Assembly (NCBI GenBank): GCA_049446715.1
Contig: JBMTQX010000011.1
Coordinates: forward strand, 4,325-68,324
Direction: 5' to 3'
DNA from: Eutrophocola sp049446715
Lineage (GTDB): Bacteria > Pseudomonadota > Gammaproteobacteria > Pseudomonadales > Pseudohongiellaceae
DNA length: 64,000 bases
The notes under the pieces were generated by a model. The model was not told the DNA's origin and made no database searches. It saw only the letters and a program-made list of their open reading frames with translations. The position numbers were made by a program, and so were the translations under genes. This document shows, in pieces, positions 24,970-35,788 of this stretch (positions are counted from its first letter, which is position 1; each line of letters starts with the position of its first letter).

Positions 24970-26151
24970 ATGACCGACACCAATAAGCTGATGCATACCT
25001 ACAACCGCATTCCCGTCGACTTCGTGCGCGGTGAAGGTTCCTGGCTGTTCGATACCGAGGGCAACAAATACCTCGACGCCATCAGCGGTATTGCTGTCTG
25101 TGCACTCGGCCACAGTCACCCGGGCTTCATCAAGGCTGTACAGGAGCAAATGGCCACGCTGGTTCACACCTCCAACCTGTATAGCGTTCCCCTGCAGGAA
25201 AAGCTGGCGGAAAAGCTGTGCGAAGCCTCCGGCATGGACCGGGTTTTTTTCTGTAATTCCGGCGCCGAAGGCAACGAGGCTCAGATCAAGCTGGCCCGCA
25301 TGTTCGGCCACCGCAAAGGCATTGAGGTGCCTGGCATTATCGCCATGGAAGGCGCCTTTCATGGTCGCACCATGGGTTCACTGACCGCCACTCACAGCAA
25401 CCGCCACCAGGACGGCTTTGCGCCCTTCCTCGACGGCTTTTACCGGGTACCCTTCAATGATGCCGAGGCCGTCGCCAACACCATCAAGGCCCATGACAAC
25501 GTCGTGGCGATCCTGGTGGAACCGATCCAGGGTGAAGGTGGCATTGTCATGCCGGGAGCCGATTACCTGAAAGCATTGCGCACCTTGTGCGATGACCACG
25601 ACATGCTCCTGATGCTGGACGAGGTCCAGACCGGCAACGGCCGTACCGGCAAGTACTTTGCCTACCAGCACGCCGGCATCCTGCCGGATGTGTTCGCCAC
25701 CGCCAAGGGCCTGGGCAACGGCTTTCCAATCGGTGCCTGCCTGGCTAGCGGCAAAGCCGCCGATATTTTCCAGCCCGGCCACCACGCCACCACCTTTGGC
25801 GGCAGCCCGCTGGCCTGCGCGGCCGCGCTGGCGGTGTATGCCGCCCTGCTCTCCGAGAACCTCATGGAAAATGCCACCATCCTAGGCGATCGCATCAAGT
25901 TTGGCCGGAGTATGCGCCTGCAGAACGCGTCTCATGTCAAAGCCATTCGCGGCCAGGGCCTGATGATCGGCATAGAACTCGATGGGCCCTGCGGCGAGCT
26001 CGTCGGCAAAGCCCGCGACATGGGCGTGTTGATCAACGTGGCCTCCGGCAATGTCATCAGGCTGGTGCCACCGCTCAATCTCACCGAGGCCGAAAGCGAC
26101 CTCATCATCGACACCATCAGCACACTGGTCAGTGACTTCAGCGGAGGATAA
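24970..26151 (+). CDS. argD: Acetylornithine aminotransferase
   Basis: PLP enzyme that converts N-acetylglutamate semialdehyde to acetylornithine (arginine route), often also succinyl-diaminopimelate aminotransferase (lysine route). The start at 24970 follows TCTGGAG and matches the family opening; longer in-frame starts run into the repeat element. The 393-residue protein has the PLP phosphate region NSGAEGNEAQIKLAR, the LMLDEVQTGNGRTGKYFAY segment with the Asp that binds the pyridine nitrogen, and the Schiff-base lysine in ATAKGLGNGFPIGA (about residue 246). Its stop is 4 nt from argF, with which it forms an operon. Confidence 0.95.
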   Translation: MTDTNKLMHTYNRIPVDFVRGEGSWLFDTEGNKYLDAISGIAVCALGHSHPGFIKAVQEQMATLVHTSNLYSVPLQEKLAEKLCEASGMDRVFFCNSGAEGNEAQIKLARMFGHRKGIEVPGIIAMEGAFHGRTMGSLTATHSNRHQDGFAPFLDGFYRVPFNDAEAVANTIKAHDNVVAILVEPIQGEGGIVMPGADYLKALRTLCDDHDMLLMLDEVQTGNGRTGKYFAYQHAGILPDVFATAKGLGNGFPIGACLASGKAADIFQPGHHATTFGGSPLACAAALAVYAALLSENLMENATILGDRIKFGRSMRLQNASHVKAIRGQGLMIGIELDGPCGELVGKARDMGVLINVASGNVIRLVPPLNLTEAESDLIIDTISTLVSDFSGG

Positions 26152-26155
26152 ATCC

Positions 26156-27058
26156 ATGAGCCCCAGACATTTCCTGACCCTGCTTGACCTTTCGCCACAG
26201 GAACTGCGTGACATCATTGCACGCGCCTGTGAACTCAAGAACATGCTGGCAAACCGGGTTTCCCACCCGCTGCTGAAGGATCGTGTGCTGGCCATGGTGT
26301 TTGAAAAATCCTCGACCCGTACCCGCGTGTCTTTTGAGGCCGGCATGAACCAGATGGGTGGCTCGGCCATCTTCCTGTCGCCGGACGATACCCAGCTCGG
26401 TCGAGGTGAGCCGGTGGAAGATACCGCAAGAGTCCTGTCCCGCATGGTGGACGCCATCATGGTGCGCACCTTTGCCCATGAAAAGATCGAGCGCATGGCA
26501 GATTACTCTTCCGTGCCAGTCATCAATGCCCTGACCGATGATTATCACCCCTGCCAGCTGCTGGCTGACATGCAGACCTATTACGAACATCGCGGCGACA
26601 TCCAGGGCCGGACCGTGGTCTGGATCGGGGATGGCAATAACATGTGCAACTCCTATATCAATGCCGCCCGCCTGCTGGACTTTGAGCTGGTGATCGCCTG
26701 CCCTGAAGGTTACGACCCAATGAGTGATCTGGTGGCAGCAAACAAAAGCCGTGTCAAAATCGTTCGCACGCCGCAGGAAGCCATGGCAGGTGCCTCATTG
26801 GTCGTCACTGACGTCTGGGCCTCCATGGGCCAGGAAGATGAGCGTGTTCGGCGCATGAAGGATTTTGCTGGCTATGAAGTGACCCTGGAACTGATGGCCA
26901 AGGCCAACGATGATGCGCTCTTCATGCACTGCCTGCCGGCTCATCGCGGCGAGGAAGTCAGGGCAGATGTCATCGATGCGCCGGACTCCGTGGTCTGGGA
27001 GGAAGCGGAAAACCGTCTCCATGCCCAGAAAGCCCTGCTGGAGTTCCTGATCCACTGA
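26156..27058 (+). CDS. argF: Ornithine carbamoyltransferase
   Basis: Makes citrulline from ornithine and carbamoyl phosphate. The ATG at 26156 follows GGAGGAT within the end of argD; the 300-residue length is normal for the short form. The carbamoyl-phosphate motif SSTRTR (FEKSSTRTRVSFEAG) lies near residue 50. DYHPCQLLAD holds the H-P-C-Q motif and MHCLPAHRGEEV the catalytic Cys block near residue 265. Together with argD it supplies argG, 24 kb upstream, so all three steps from acetylornithine aminotransfer to argininosuccinate are in this window apart from deacetylation. Confidence 0.96.
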   Translation: MSPRHFLTLLDLSPQELRDIIARACELKNMLANRVSHPLLKDRVLAMVFEKSSTRTRVSFEAGMNQMGGSAIFLSPDDTQLGRGEPVEDTARVLSRMVDAIMVRTFAHEKIERMADYSSVPVINALTDDYHPCQLLADMQTYYEHRGDIQGRTVVWIGDGNNMCNSYINAARLLDFELVIACPEGYDPMSDLVAANKSRVKIVRTPQEAMAGASLVVTDVWASMGQEDERVRRMKDFAGYEVTLELMAKANDDALFMHCLPAHRGEEVRADVIDAPDSVVWEEAENRLHAQKALLEFLIH

Positions 27059-27158
27059 GTGTGGTACATTAGCCACGCCTGCAAGACAGGCCTGTAGCGT
27101 GCTGACTGTTAGCCGCACTGCCCGGCCTGCTGAACCGAGATCACCGGACCGCCCCGAG

Positions 27159-27890
27159 ATGAGCGCCCTGCTGGAAATCAACAACATCCACTGCCGTTAT
27201 GACGACCAGGTTATCATTGATGACCTGAGCTTCACCGTGCCGGCGCGCCGCATCGTCAGCCTGCTTGGCCCCAGCGGCTGCGGCAAGACCACGGCCCTGC
27301 GTGCCATCGCCGGCCTGGAGCCGATCCATGCCGGCCAGATCCGACTCGATGGCGTCTGCCTGAGTGCACCGGGCGCCATGCTGCCGCCGGAACAGCGCCA
27401 TGTGGGCATGGTGTTTCAGGATTACGCCCTGTTTCCGCATCTTACCGTACGCAAGAACATTGCGTTCGGCCTCCATGACCTCGATAAAGCGGAAACCGAT
27501 GACAGCGTGAACCAGCTCCTGACCCTGGTGCGCCTGACCGATCATGCCGACAAATTTCCACACCAGCTCTCTGGCGGTCAGCAACAGCGCGTGGCCCTGG
27601 CACGGGCGCTGGCGCCGAAACCGCGCATACTGCTGATGGACGAACCCTTTTCCAATCTGGATACGGAAATGCGCCGCAGCCTCAGCCGCGAGGTGCGTGA
27701 CATCCTGATCGCCCGACAAATCAGCGCGATCCTGGTCACCCACGACCAGGACGAGGCCTTTACTGTGGCCGATGAAACCGGCGTCATGCTGGAGGGCCAG
27801 CTGCAGCAGTGGGGCAATGCCAGTACCCTGTTGCAAGAGCCGGCCAATGACTTCGTGGCGCGCTTCCTCAATGCCGGCCAGAAAAGCTGA
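27159..27890 (+). CDS. ABC transporter ATP-binding protein (FbpC/PotA-like)
   Basis: Cytoplasmic ATPase subunit, 243 residues from ATG 27159; a GTG at 27099 would add an atypical Arg/Pro-rich leader. It has Walker A GPSGCGKTT, the Q-loop GMVFQDYALFPHLTV, signature LSGGQQQRVALARAL, Walker B ILLMDEPFSNLD and the H-loop LVTHDQDEA. The order and sequence are closest to FbpC/PotA iron or polyamine importers, but those usually have about 100 more residues (a TOBE domain), which are missing here. No permease or binding protein is nearby, so it is an orphan subunit; its partners must lie elsewhere if it functions. Confidence 0.85.
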   Translation: MSALLEINNIHCRYDDQVIIDDLSFTVPARRIVSLLGPSGCGKTTALRAIAGLEPIHAGQIRLDGVCLSAPGAMLPPEQRHVGMVFQDYALFPHLTVRKNIAFGLHDLDKAETDDSVNQLLTLVRLTDHADKFPHQLSGGQQQRVALARALAPKPRILLMDEPFSNLDTEMRRSLSREVRDILIARQISAILVTHDQDEAFTVADETGVMLEGQLQQWGNASTLLQEPANDFVARFLNAGQKS

Positions 27891-27952
27891 CTATCCACTG
27901 GCCAATATCGCTTTTCCGAGCGCTTTTCCCCACCATGACGTTATTGTCTGAA

Positions 27953-27968
27953 ACACTATATATAGTGT
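27953..27968. promoter_or_regulatory. NrdR box 1 (perfect palindrome)
   Basis: ACACTATATATAGTGT is a perfect 16-bp palindrome matching the NrdR consensus ACACWATATATWGTGT. It lies about 975 bp upstream of nrdA, with no partner at one three-turn spacing visible. Confidence 0.8.
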
Positions 27969-28166
27969 TTTCTGATTTTCCTGATTTTGCGCTTTTTTGG
28001 TGCAAATCGACCTGCAGTCCGGACAGCATGCAGAAATAACCCTGTTTTTGCTGATTCCCGACCATATTGCTGGCTATCTTTGGCTCGTCCACTGCAGGTG
28101 CAATGTCACAATACCGGGCCACCAGGCGCCGTCATGGCCCCAAACAGCACTCAGGCTACCCACAAT

Positions 28167-28175
28167 TTATCCACA
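28167..28175 (+). promoter_or_regulatory. DnaA box 1
   Basis: TTATCCACA, a perfect match to the consensus DnaA box, sits about 40 bp before the paired NrdR boxes. DnaA is known to regulate nrdAB in E. coli. Confidence 0.6.
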
Positions 28176-28212
28176 TCAATTGCACACGTTATTGGCTTGC
28201 ACGGAGCAATTT

Positions 28213-28259
28213 TTACCTGATATAGTGCGTTAACGATTTTTTTACACAATATATTGTGC
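28213..28259. promoter_or_regulatory. NrdR box pair
   Basis: A strong box ACACAATATATTGTGC (28244-28259) and a weaker one at 28213-28228 (ending TATAGTGC, 10 of 16 matches) have centres 31 bp apart. This is the spacing of paired NrdR sites, so this is the best candidate operator for ATP/dATP-sensitive repression of nrdAB. Confidence 0.8.
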
Positions 28260-28443
28260 TTTCACCAGCCATTGGTTAGACTAGCCGGAAATCAAAACGG
28301 GCCAAAAAACCCATAACAACCACTGGTTAGCAAGCGTAGTTAAGAAGACGGTTATACGCCGTCAGGCAGTACCAAAGCAGGATGAAAGCCTGAGCAGCAT
28401 TGAGTAAAAATCGATCTCGGGGATGGGGTTACCAGCAATTCGG

Positions 28444-28477
28444 GGTGAAAAAGGGTGTCAAAATCGCCTTTTTCGCC
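28444..28477. other. Hairpin in the nrdA upstream region
   Basis: GGTGAAAAAGG (28444-28454) pairs with CCTTTTTCGCC (28467-28477) with one G-T wobble. No T-run follows, so it is not an obvious terminator. It could be part of a leader RNA. Confidence 0.45.
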
Positions 28478-28532
28478 TGAAAAAACGTTCAAACAGCGTC
28501 CAGCGGCCCTTTCTCCGGCATCCCTCGAAGGC

Positions 28533-28541
28533 TTATCCACA
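28533..28541 (+). promoter_or_regulatory. DnaA box 2
   Basis: A second perfect TTATCCACA, about 45 bp before NrdR box 3. Two exact DnaA boxes in one promoter region supports a link between replication initiation and dNTP supply. Confidence 0.6.
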
Positions 28542-28584
28542 GCCTGAAAGGCAAAAAAGGTAATACATCAGGGGTTTCGCCCAA

Positions 28585-28600
28585 ACACTATATCTTGTGT
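28585..28600. promoter_or_regulatory. NrdR box 3
   Basis: ACACTATATCTTGTGT matches the NrdR consensus at all but one or two positions. It is the box nearest nrdA (about 340 bp upstream). No partner at 31 bp was found. Confidence 0.7.
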
Positions 28601-28942
28601 TTGGGAAATCCGGGCCAACCCGGCTCATCGTTCCGGCAAACCATGCCGGCAACACAGCATGAAAGCGGTAGCCTCGCAGGCCCCTCAGCGACATGACTGT
28701 CGTGCTGGTCGAGTGCTTATCATGCCGGACAAGCGGCATGCCTAACCCGACAGGACCTTCCGCCTCGACCGGCAACAGCGGCAGGCAGGAACAAGAGAAT
28801 CACACAACCCGCCGCCACCGGCAGCGACAGTACAGCAAGCGCCAGAACAACACAGCAATATCAGAGCAACAGTCAAAGCAACAGTCAAAGCAACGAAAGC
28901 GCAACATTAGAACAACAAAAAAGGAACCCGGAGTTAACCACC

Positions 28943-31852
<2,910 letters not shown>

Positions 31853-31948
31853 ACAGCCTGCCGGCCGGGCTCGTCCGGTCGGCGCAACCAGTTTGAACAG
31901 ACTTAATTCATATTTTTTAACGCGTAACAAGTAACAGAGGTAAGCCAC

Positions 31949-33316
31949 ATGTTGTCATGGGATGAATTCAATAACGACGAGAGCACACCGGTCGCCGCAC
32001 CGCTGAAGAATCCGGGCTTTGCCGCCAACGAGGACGACAGCACGGCAGCACAGGCCCTCAACCAAACAGATACCCTGGAAGCCCAGGCTCCGGTTCGCGA
32101 CGAAGCCGTGTTTGATGAACCGGCTGCCGCGCTGGCAGAGATGAGCCCTGTCCAGGAGCCCGTCCATCCTAATGTGGGCGAAGTGCCCTCTGTCGCCTCC
32201 CTAGCAGCTGACAGCGAACTGAGTGCTGTCGAGCTGGCCCAGAAAGCCGTCGAGGAAATGGATTACACTGACGGCCAGGAAGAGCTTGCCGGCACTGCCG
32301 AACGTGTCACCGTTGACCAGAAACGCATGATCAACTGTCGCGCCGACCTCAACCAGCTGGTGCCTTTCAAGTATGAATGGGCCTGGCAGAAATACCTGGA
32401 CGGCTGCGCCAATCACTGGATGCCACAGGAAATCAACATGAACGCGGATATCGCGTTGTGGAAACGTCCTGACGGCCTCACGGATGACGAGCGCATCATC
32501 GTCAAGCGCAACCTGGGCTTCTTCTCCACAGCCGATTCTCTGGTCGCCAACAACCTGGTGCTGGCCATTTACCGCCTCGTTACCAACCCGGAATGCCGCC
32601 AGTACATCCTGCGCCAGGCCTTTGAGGAAGCCATTCACACCCACGCCTACCAGTACTGTATCGAGTCATTGGGCATGGATGAGGGCGAGATCTTCAACAT
32701 GTACCACGAGATCCCGTCAGTGGCGAAGAAAGCCTCCTGGGGCCTGAAGTACACCAAGGAGATTTCCGACCCGACCTTCCAGACCGGTACACCGGAAACC
32801 GACAAGCAGCTGCTGAAGAACCTGATTGCCTTCTACTGCTGCCTGGAAGGCATCTTCTTCTACTGCGGTTTCACCCAGATCCTGTCCATGGGCCGCCGAA
32901 ACAAGATGACCGGCACTTCGGAGCAGTTCCAGTACATCCTGCGCGATGAATCGATGCACCTGAACTTCGGCATCGACATGATCAACCAGATCAAGCTGGA
33001 AAATCCGAAGCTGTGGGATGCCGACATGAAGCAACATGCCACCCAGATGATCCTGGAAGCCACGCAGCTGGAAATCGAATATGCCCGTGACACCATGCCG
33101 CGCGGCGTCCTCGGCATGAACGCTGCCATGATGGAAGATTACCTGAAGTTCATCGCCAACCGCCGTCTGGCTCAGATCGGCCTGCCGGAACAGTTCCCGG
33201 GTGCCGCGAATCCATTCCCGTGGATGAGCGAAATCATGGACCTGCGCAAGGAAAAGAACTTTTTCGAAACCCGCGTCATCGAATATCAGACCGGTGGCGC
33301 ACTCAACTGGGATTAA
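31949..33316 (+). CDS. nrdB: Ribonucleotide reductase, beta subunit
   Basis: Provides the tyrosyl radical to NrdA through a diiron centre. The 455-residue protein has metal ligands in PQEINMN, FEEAIHTHAYQY and RDESMHLNFG, with the radical tyrosine predicted at about residue 234 (the Y of HTHAY, aligned with E. coli Tyr122). The C-terminal tail EYQTGGALNWD is the NrdA-binding peptide. Residues 1 to about 105 are an acidic Ala/Glu/Pro-rich extension with no homologous block in E. coli NrdB, longer than I expect even for Pseudomonas-type NrdB (about 415). GAGGTAAG precedes the ATG. Cotranscribed with nrdA. Confidence 0.97.
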   Translation: MLSWDEFNNDESTPVAAPLKNPGFAANEDDSTAAQALNQTDTLEAQAPVRDEAVFDEPAAALAEMSPVQEPVHPNVGEVPSVASLAADSELSAVELAQKAVEEMDYTDGQEELAGTAERVTVDQKRMINCRADLNQLVPFKYEWAWQKYLDGCANHWMPQEINMNADIALWKRPDGLTDDERIIVKRNLGFFSTADSLVANNLVLAIYRLVTNPECRQYILRQAFEEAIHTHAYQYCIESLGMDEGEIFNMYHEIPSVAKKASWGLKYTKEISDPTFQTGTPETDKQLLKNLIAFYCCLEGIFFYCGFTQILSMGRRNKMTGTSEQFQYILRDESMHLNFGIDMINQIKLENPKLWDADMKQHATQMILEATQLEIEYARDTMPRGVLGMNAAMMEDYLKFIANRRLAQIGLPEQFPGAANPFPWMSEIMDLRKEKNFFETRVIEYQTGGALNWD

Positions 33317-33431
33317 AAGAGCGTTTTACAAAGCACTACCGCGTGATGCTGATGGCTCGCCAGAGCCATCGGAAAGCGCACAAAAATCCGGGCAAGCAGT
33401 AAATCCATCAGCCAACAAAAGGAACCTTCCT

Positions 33432-33722
33432 ATGGCCGATAAGAAAGATGTAGAGCAGAACGCGGAACAGACACTCATCACGCTCGATCAGCTGAGCCAG
33501 ACGCTGGGAGTGATGACCTGTGTTGTCGACCGCCTCAAGCAACACCTGACCCGCCAGTTATCGCTCAATGCCGAAATCTTCGGCGACGAGCAGAAAGTGG
33601 CTCAGGCTGAAGCCGAAGAGCGGGCGCAAGCCAGCAAGCAGCTGCAGCAGGAAAGCTTTGTGGTGGAGATCAGCCAGAAAGAGCTGGAGGAAGGCAGCGA
33701 CCCGACAAAAGTCGTGCACTGA
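33432..33722 (+). CDS. Small acidic protein downstream of nrdB
   Basis: Not recognised. The 96-residue, signal-less protein from ATG 33432 (AAAGGAACC upstream, like that of nrdA) is hydrophilic. It has a helical middle (TLDQLSQTLGVMTCVVDRLK, residues about 19-38) and a strongly charged, likely coiled stretch EQKVAQAEAEERAQASKQLQ (about 58-77). It ends before a clear terminator, so it belongs to the nrdAB transcript (gap 115 nt). A role as an RNR-associated protein is only a positional guess. Codon use resembles that of the neighbours. Confidence 0.7.
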   Translation: MADKKDVEQNAEQTLITLDQLSQTLGVMTCVVDRLKQHLTRQLSLNAEIFGDEQKVAQAEAEERAQASKQLQQESFVVEISQKELEEGSDPTKVVH

Positions 33723-33800
33723 TCACGATCGCCCTGCCTGCCATAAAGCGCAAGAAGCGTGTAAAGCATAAATAGGGCAGGCAATCACTTTTGAGACCGT

Positions 33801-33839
33801 AAACCGGAAACGTTTTTGCAGTACGTCTCCGGTTTTTTA
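33801..33839 (+). terminator. Terminator of the nrdAB operon
   Basis: AAACCGGA (33801-33808) pairs with TCCGGTTT (33828-33835), followed by TTT; the inner ACG/CGT can add pairs. It lies about 80 nt after the last gene of the operon. Confidence 0.75.
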
Positions 33840-33873
33840 TTTGTGCCGCAAGATATTCACCCTGGGCATATTT

Positions 33874-33924
33874 TCAACTTTAGCTGTCTTTCAACTTTAG
33901 CTGTCTTTCAACTTTAGCCGTCAA
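33874..33924 (+). repeat. Three tandem 17-nt units
   Basis: TCAACTTTAGCTGTCTT at 33874-33890 and 33891-33907, then TCAACTTTAGCCGTCAA at 33908-33924 (three mismatches). A contiguous minisatellite without spacers, just before the decayed ycf46-like gene. Confidence 0.9.
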
Positions 33925-33986
33925 TTAGAGATACCGCTACAATCGCTTCCAGCCCAGACTGAAATACCCTTTATCGGAAACGCGGT

Positions 33987-35463
33987 ATGACTCACATCGA
34001 CGATCTGTAAATTCTGATCGAATCACATACGCCAATCCTCGTTATTGAATCACGCGAAGAAAAGATCATCATCCGGACCTTCCAGAAACTGGCTAGGAGT
34101 GTCCACAAAGCCCTGTATTGCTGGTCTGTCACCTCTGGACTAAAGCGACTTGATAACAATCTCGAGCCACAAAAATTCAATGATGATCCCAATGAGGTAC
34201 TGGACCATATCAAGTCGACGTGCCATCCGGGTGTGTACATCCTGCCAGATTTCCATCTTTACCTGTCTAATCCAAAGGTGACCCGTTTGCTCAAAGAAGT
34301 GGCGCAACAGGGAGTACTGTCAGTACACCACACCATTGTATTCATCAGCCAAGCGTTAACCCTTCCGCCAGAAATTGAGCATTTCGCGCGCTACATCAGC
34401 TGAGCCGTTCCCGATGCTGCCACGATACAGGATATCGTCAACGAAATTGCCCTTGACTGGCGTGGCCAATATGGCAAGCGGGTCAACACCAGCCAGAAAC
34501 TGATCGACCAACTTATCCGTAATCTCAAGGGTCTGCCTGCCCACCATATACGCAGGCTGGCACAAAATGCCGTTTTCGATGACGGTGCCATCAGCGAGAG
34601 CGACCTGCCTGGGGGTATGCAGGCCAAGTTCGATTTGCTTGATCAGGATAGTGTCCTTCACTTCTAAGATGACACCGCAAAATTTGCCGACCTCGGCGGA
34701 CAGGAACAGCTCAAGCACAGGCTGAACCTGAGACGCGACATCTTCCTGGGTGAGAAAGCATAACCGGACCTGGATGCCCCGAAGGGCATCATGCTGCTGG
34801 ATATACAGGGTTGCGGCAAGAGCCTGGCAGCAAAAACCGTGGCCGGTATTTTGCAGCCCCCCTGCTTCGCCTGGATTTTGCCAGCCTTTACAACAAGTCG
34901 CATGGGAAACCGAAAAGTACCTCAGAGATGCCCTGCACACCGCCGGCCTGATGGCGCCCTGCGTACTCTGGCTCGATGAAATCGAGAAAGGCCTGTTCAC
35001 TTCCGAGTCGGATGATGGCACTTCAAAACGCATCCTCGGTACCCTGCTGACCTGGATGGCGGTACGGCGTGAGAACGTGTTCATGGTGGTCACGTCCAAT
35101 GACATTGAAGCGCTGCCGCAGGAACTGGTGCACAAGGGGCGACAGGATGAAATTTTCTTTGTTGACCTGCTTGACGCCCGTGTCCGCGAGCAGATATTCC
35201 TTATCCACCGGACCCGACGCGAGCAGAACCCGGCTGACTTTGACCTGCCTGCCCTGGTGGAAGCCAGCACCGGCTTTTCCGGCGCGGAAATCGAACAGGC
35301 CATCGTGTCGGGGCTCTATGCGGCCCTCGGCCAGGCGTGCGCCCTGGACGATGCGATCCTCTTGGCAGAGATCAAGAACACCTATACCCTGTCCTTGACC
35401 ATGGCAGAGAACCTGCAATGGCTGCGACAGTGGGCAGACGGCCGCGCAGTAAAGGTCCACTGA
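33987..35463 (+). pseudogene. Decayed Ycf46-type AAA ATPase gene
   Basis: One frame from ATG 33987 reads through four stops: MTHIDDL-TAA-ILIESHTPILVIESREEK, then an HFARYIS-TGA break, a SVLHF-TAA break and a LGEKA-TAA break. The Walker A region is GIMLLDIQGCGKSLAAK, where the first glycine of GxxxxGK is now Asp. Small frameshifts near 34890-34925 move the rest into another frame: ETEKYLRDALHTAGLMAPCV, Walker B VLWLDEIEKG, KRILGTLLTWMAVRRENVF, NDIEALPQELVHKGRQDEIF and GFSGAEIEQAIVSGLYAALG. The intact family protein has about 490 residues. The 3' half could still yield a ~200-residue fragment but lacks Walker A. Confidence 0.88.
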
Positions 35464-35507
35464 TGCCCACTGCGCTATGTCCCGCTGAGATATGCTAGAC
35501 TCGCCCC

Positions 35508-35780
35508 ATGTCGGCCATCAAGAAAATCCATCATGAAAAGGAACTGCTGAGCGAAGCCATTCGTATCGGCAGCGCCTATTTCGAGAAACGCGGCGCCGGC
35601 AAGTTTGATCCAGATGATCACGCCGACCTCAAGGTACGGGCCATATACACTCTGCTGGTCAAGGACAACCTGATCCAGCCGCTGGCAAAGCAGGATGATG
35701 ACCTCCCGCATATGAAACACAAGCTTGCACTCTGGATGGAGCGCACACTGCCTGCTGATCACCCCCTGAAGAAAGGCTGA
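35508..35780 (+). CDS. DUF5062-like small protein
   Basis: A 90-residue cytoplasmic protein resembling the DUF5062 family of Vibrio, Shewanella and relatives. The blocks HEKELLSEAIRIGSAYFEKR, KVRAIYTLLVKDNLIQPLAK and MKHKLALWMERTLPADHPL fit my memory of that family. No function is known. The ATG at 35508 lacks a strong ribosome site. The cyclophilin gene begins 8 nt after its stop, so both probably share a transcript. It is intact, unlike the ATPase gene upstream. Confidence 0.65.
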   Translation: MSAIKKIHHEKELLSEAIRIGSAYFEKRGAGKFDPDDHADLKVRAIYTLLVKDNLIQPLAKQDDDLPHMKHKLALWMERTLPADHPLKKG

Positions 35781-35788
35781 CCCGTTTC

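Larger units (their letters stand above)
27891..28942. other. Long control region upstream of nrdA
   Basis: A 1,052-base stretch with no convincing gene. It contains three strong NrdR boxes plus one weak partner, two perfect DnaA boxes, a strong hairpin (28444-28477) and a short tandem repeat (around 28864-28890) before the nrdA ribosome site. Its composition is more AT-rich than the genes. Confidence 0.75.

Noticed and set aside
28300..28780. Possible cobalamin riboswitch before nrdA
   Set aside because: No recognisable B12 box or the conserved core sequence; a class Ia enzyme does not need B12 control. A covariance-model search would settle it.
33874..33924. Tandem 17-mers as a CRISPR array
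   Set aside because: The units are contiguous with no spacers, only three in number, and there are no cas genes.
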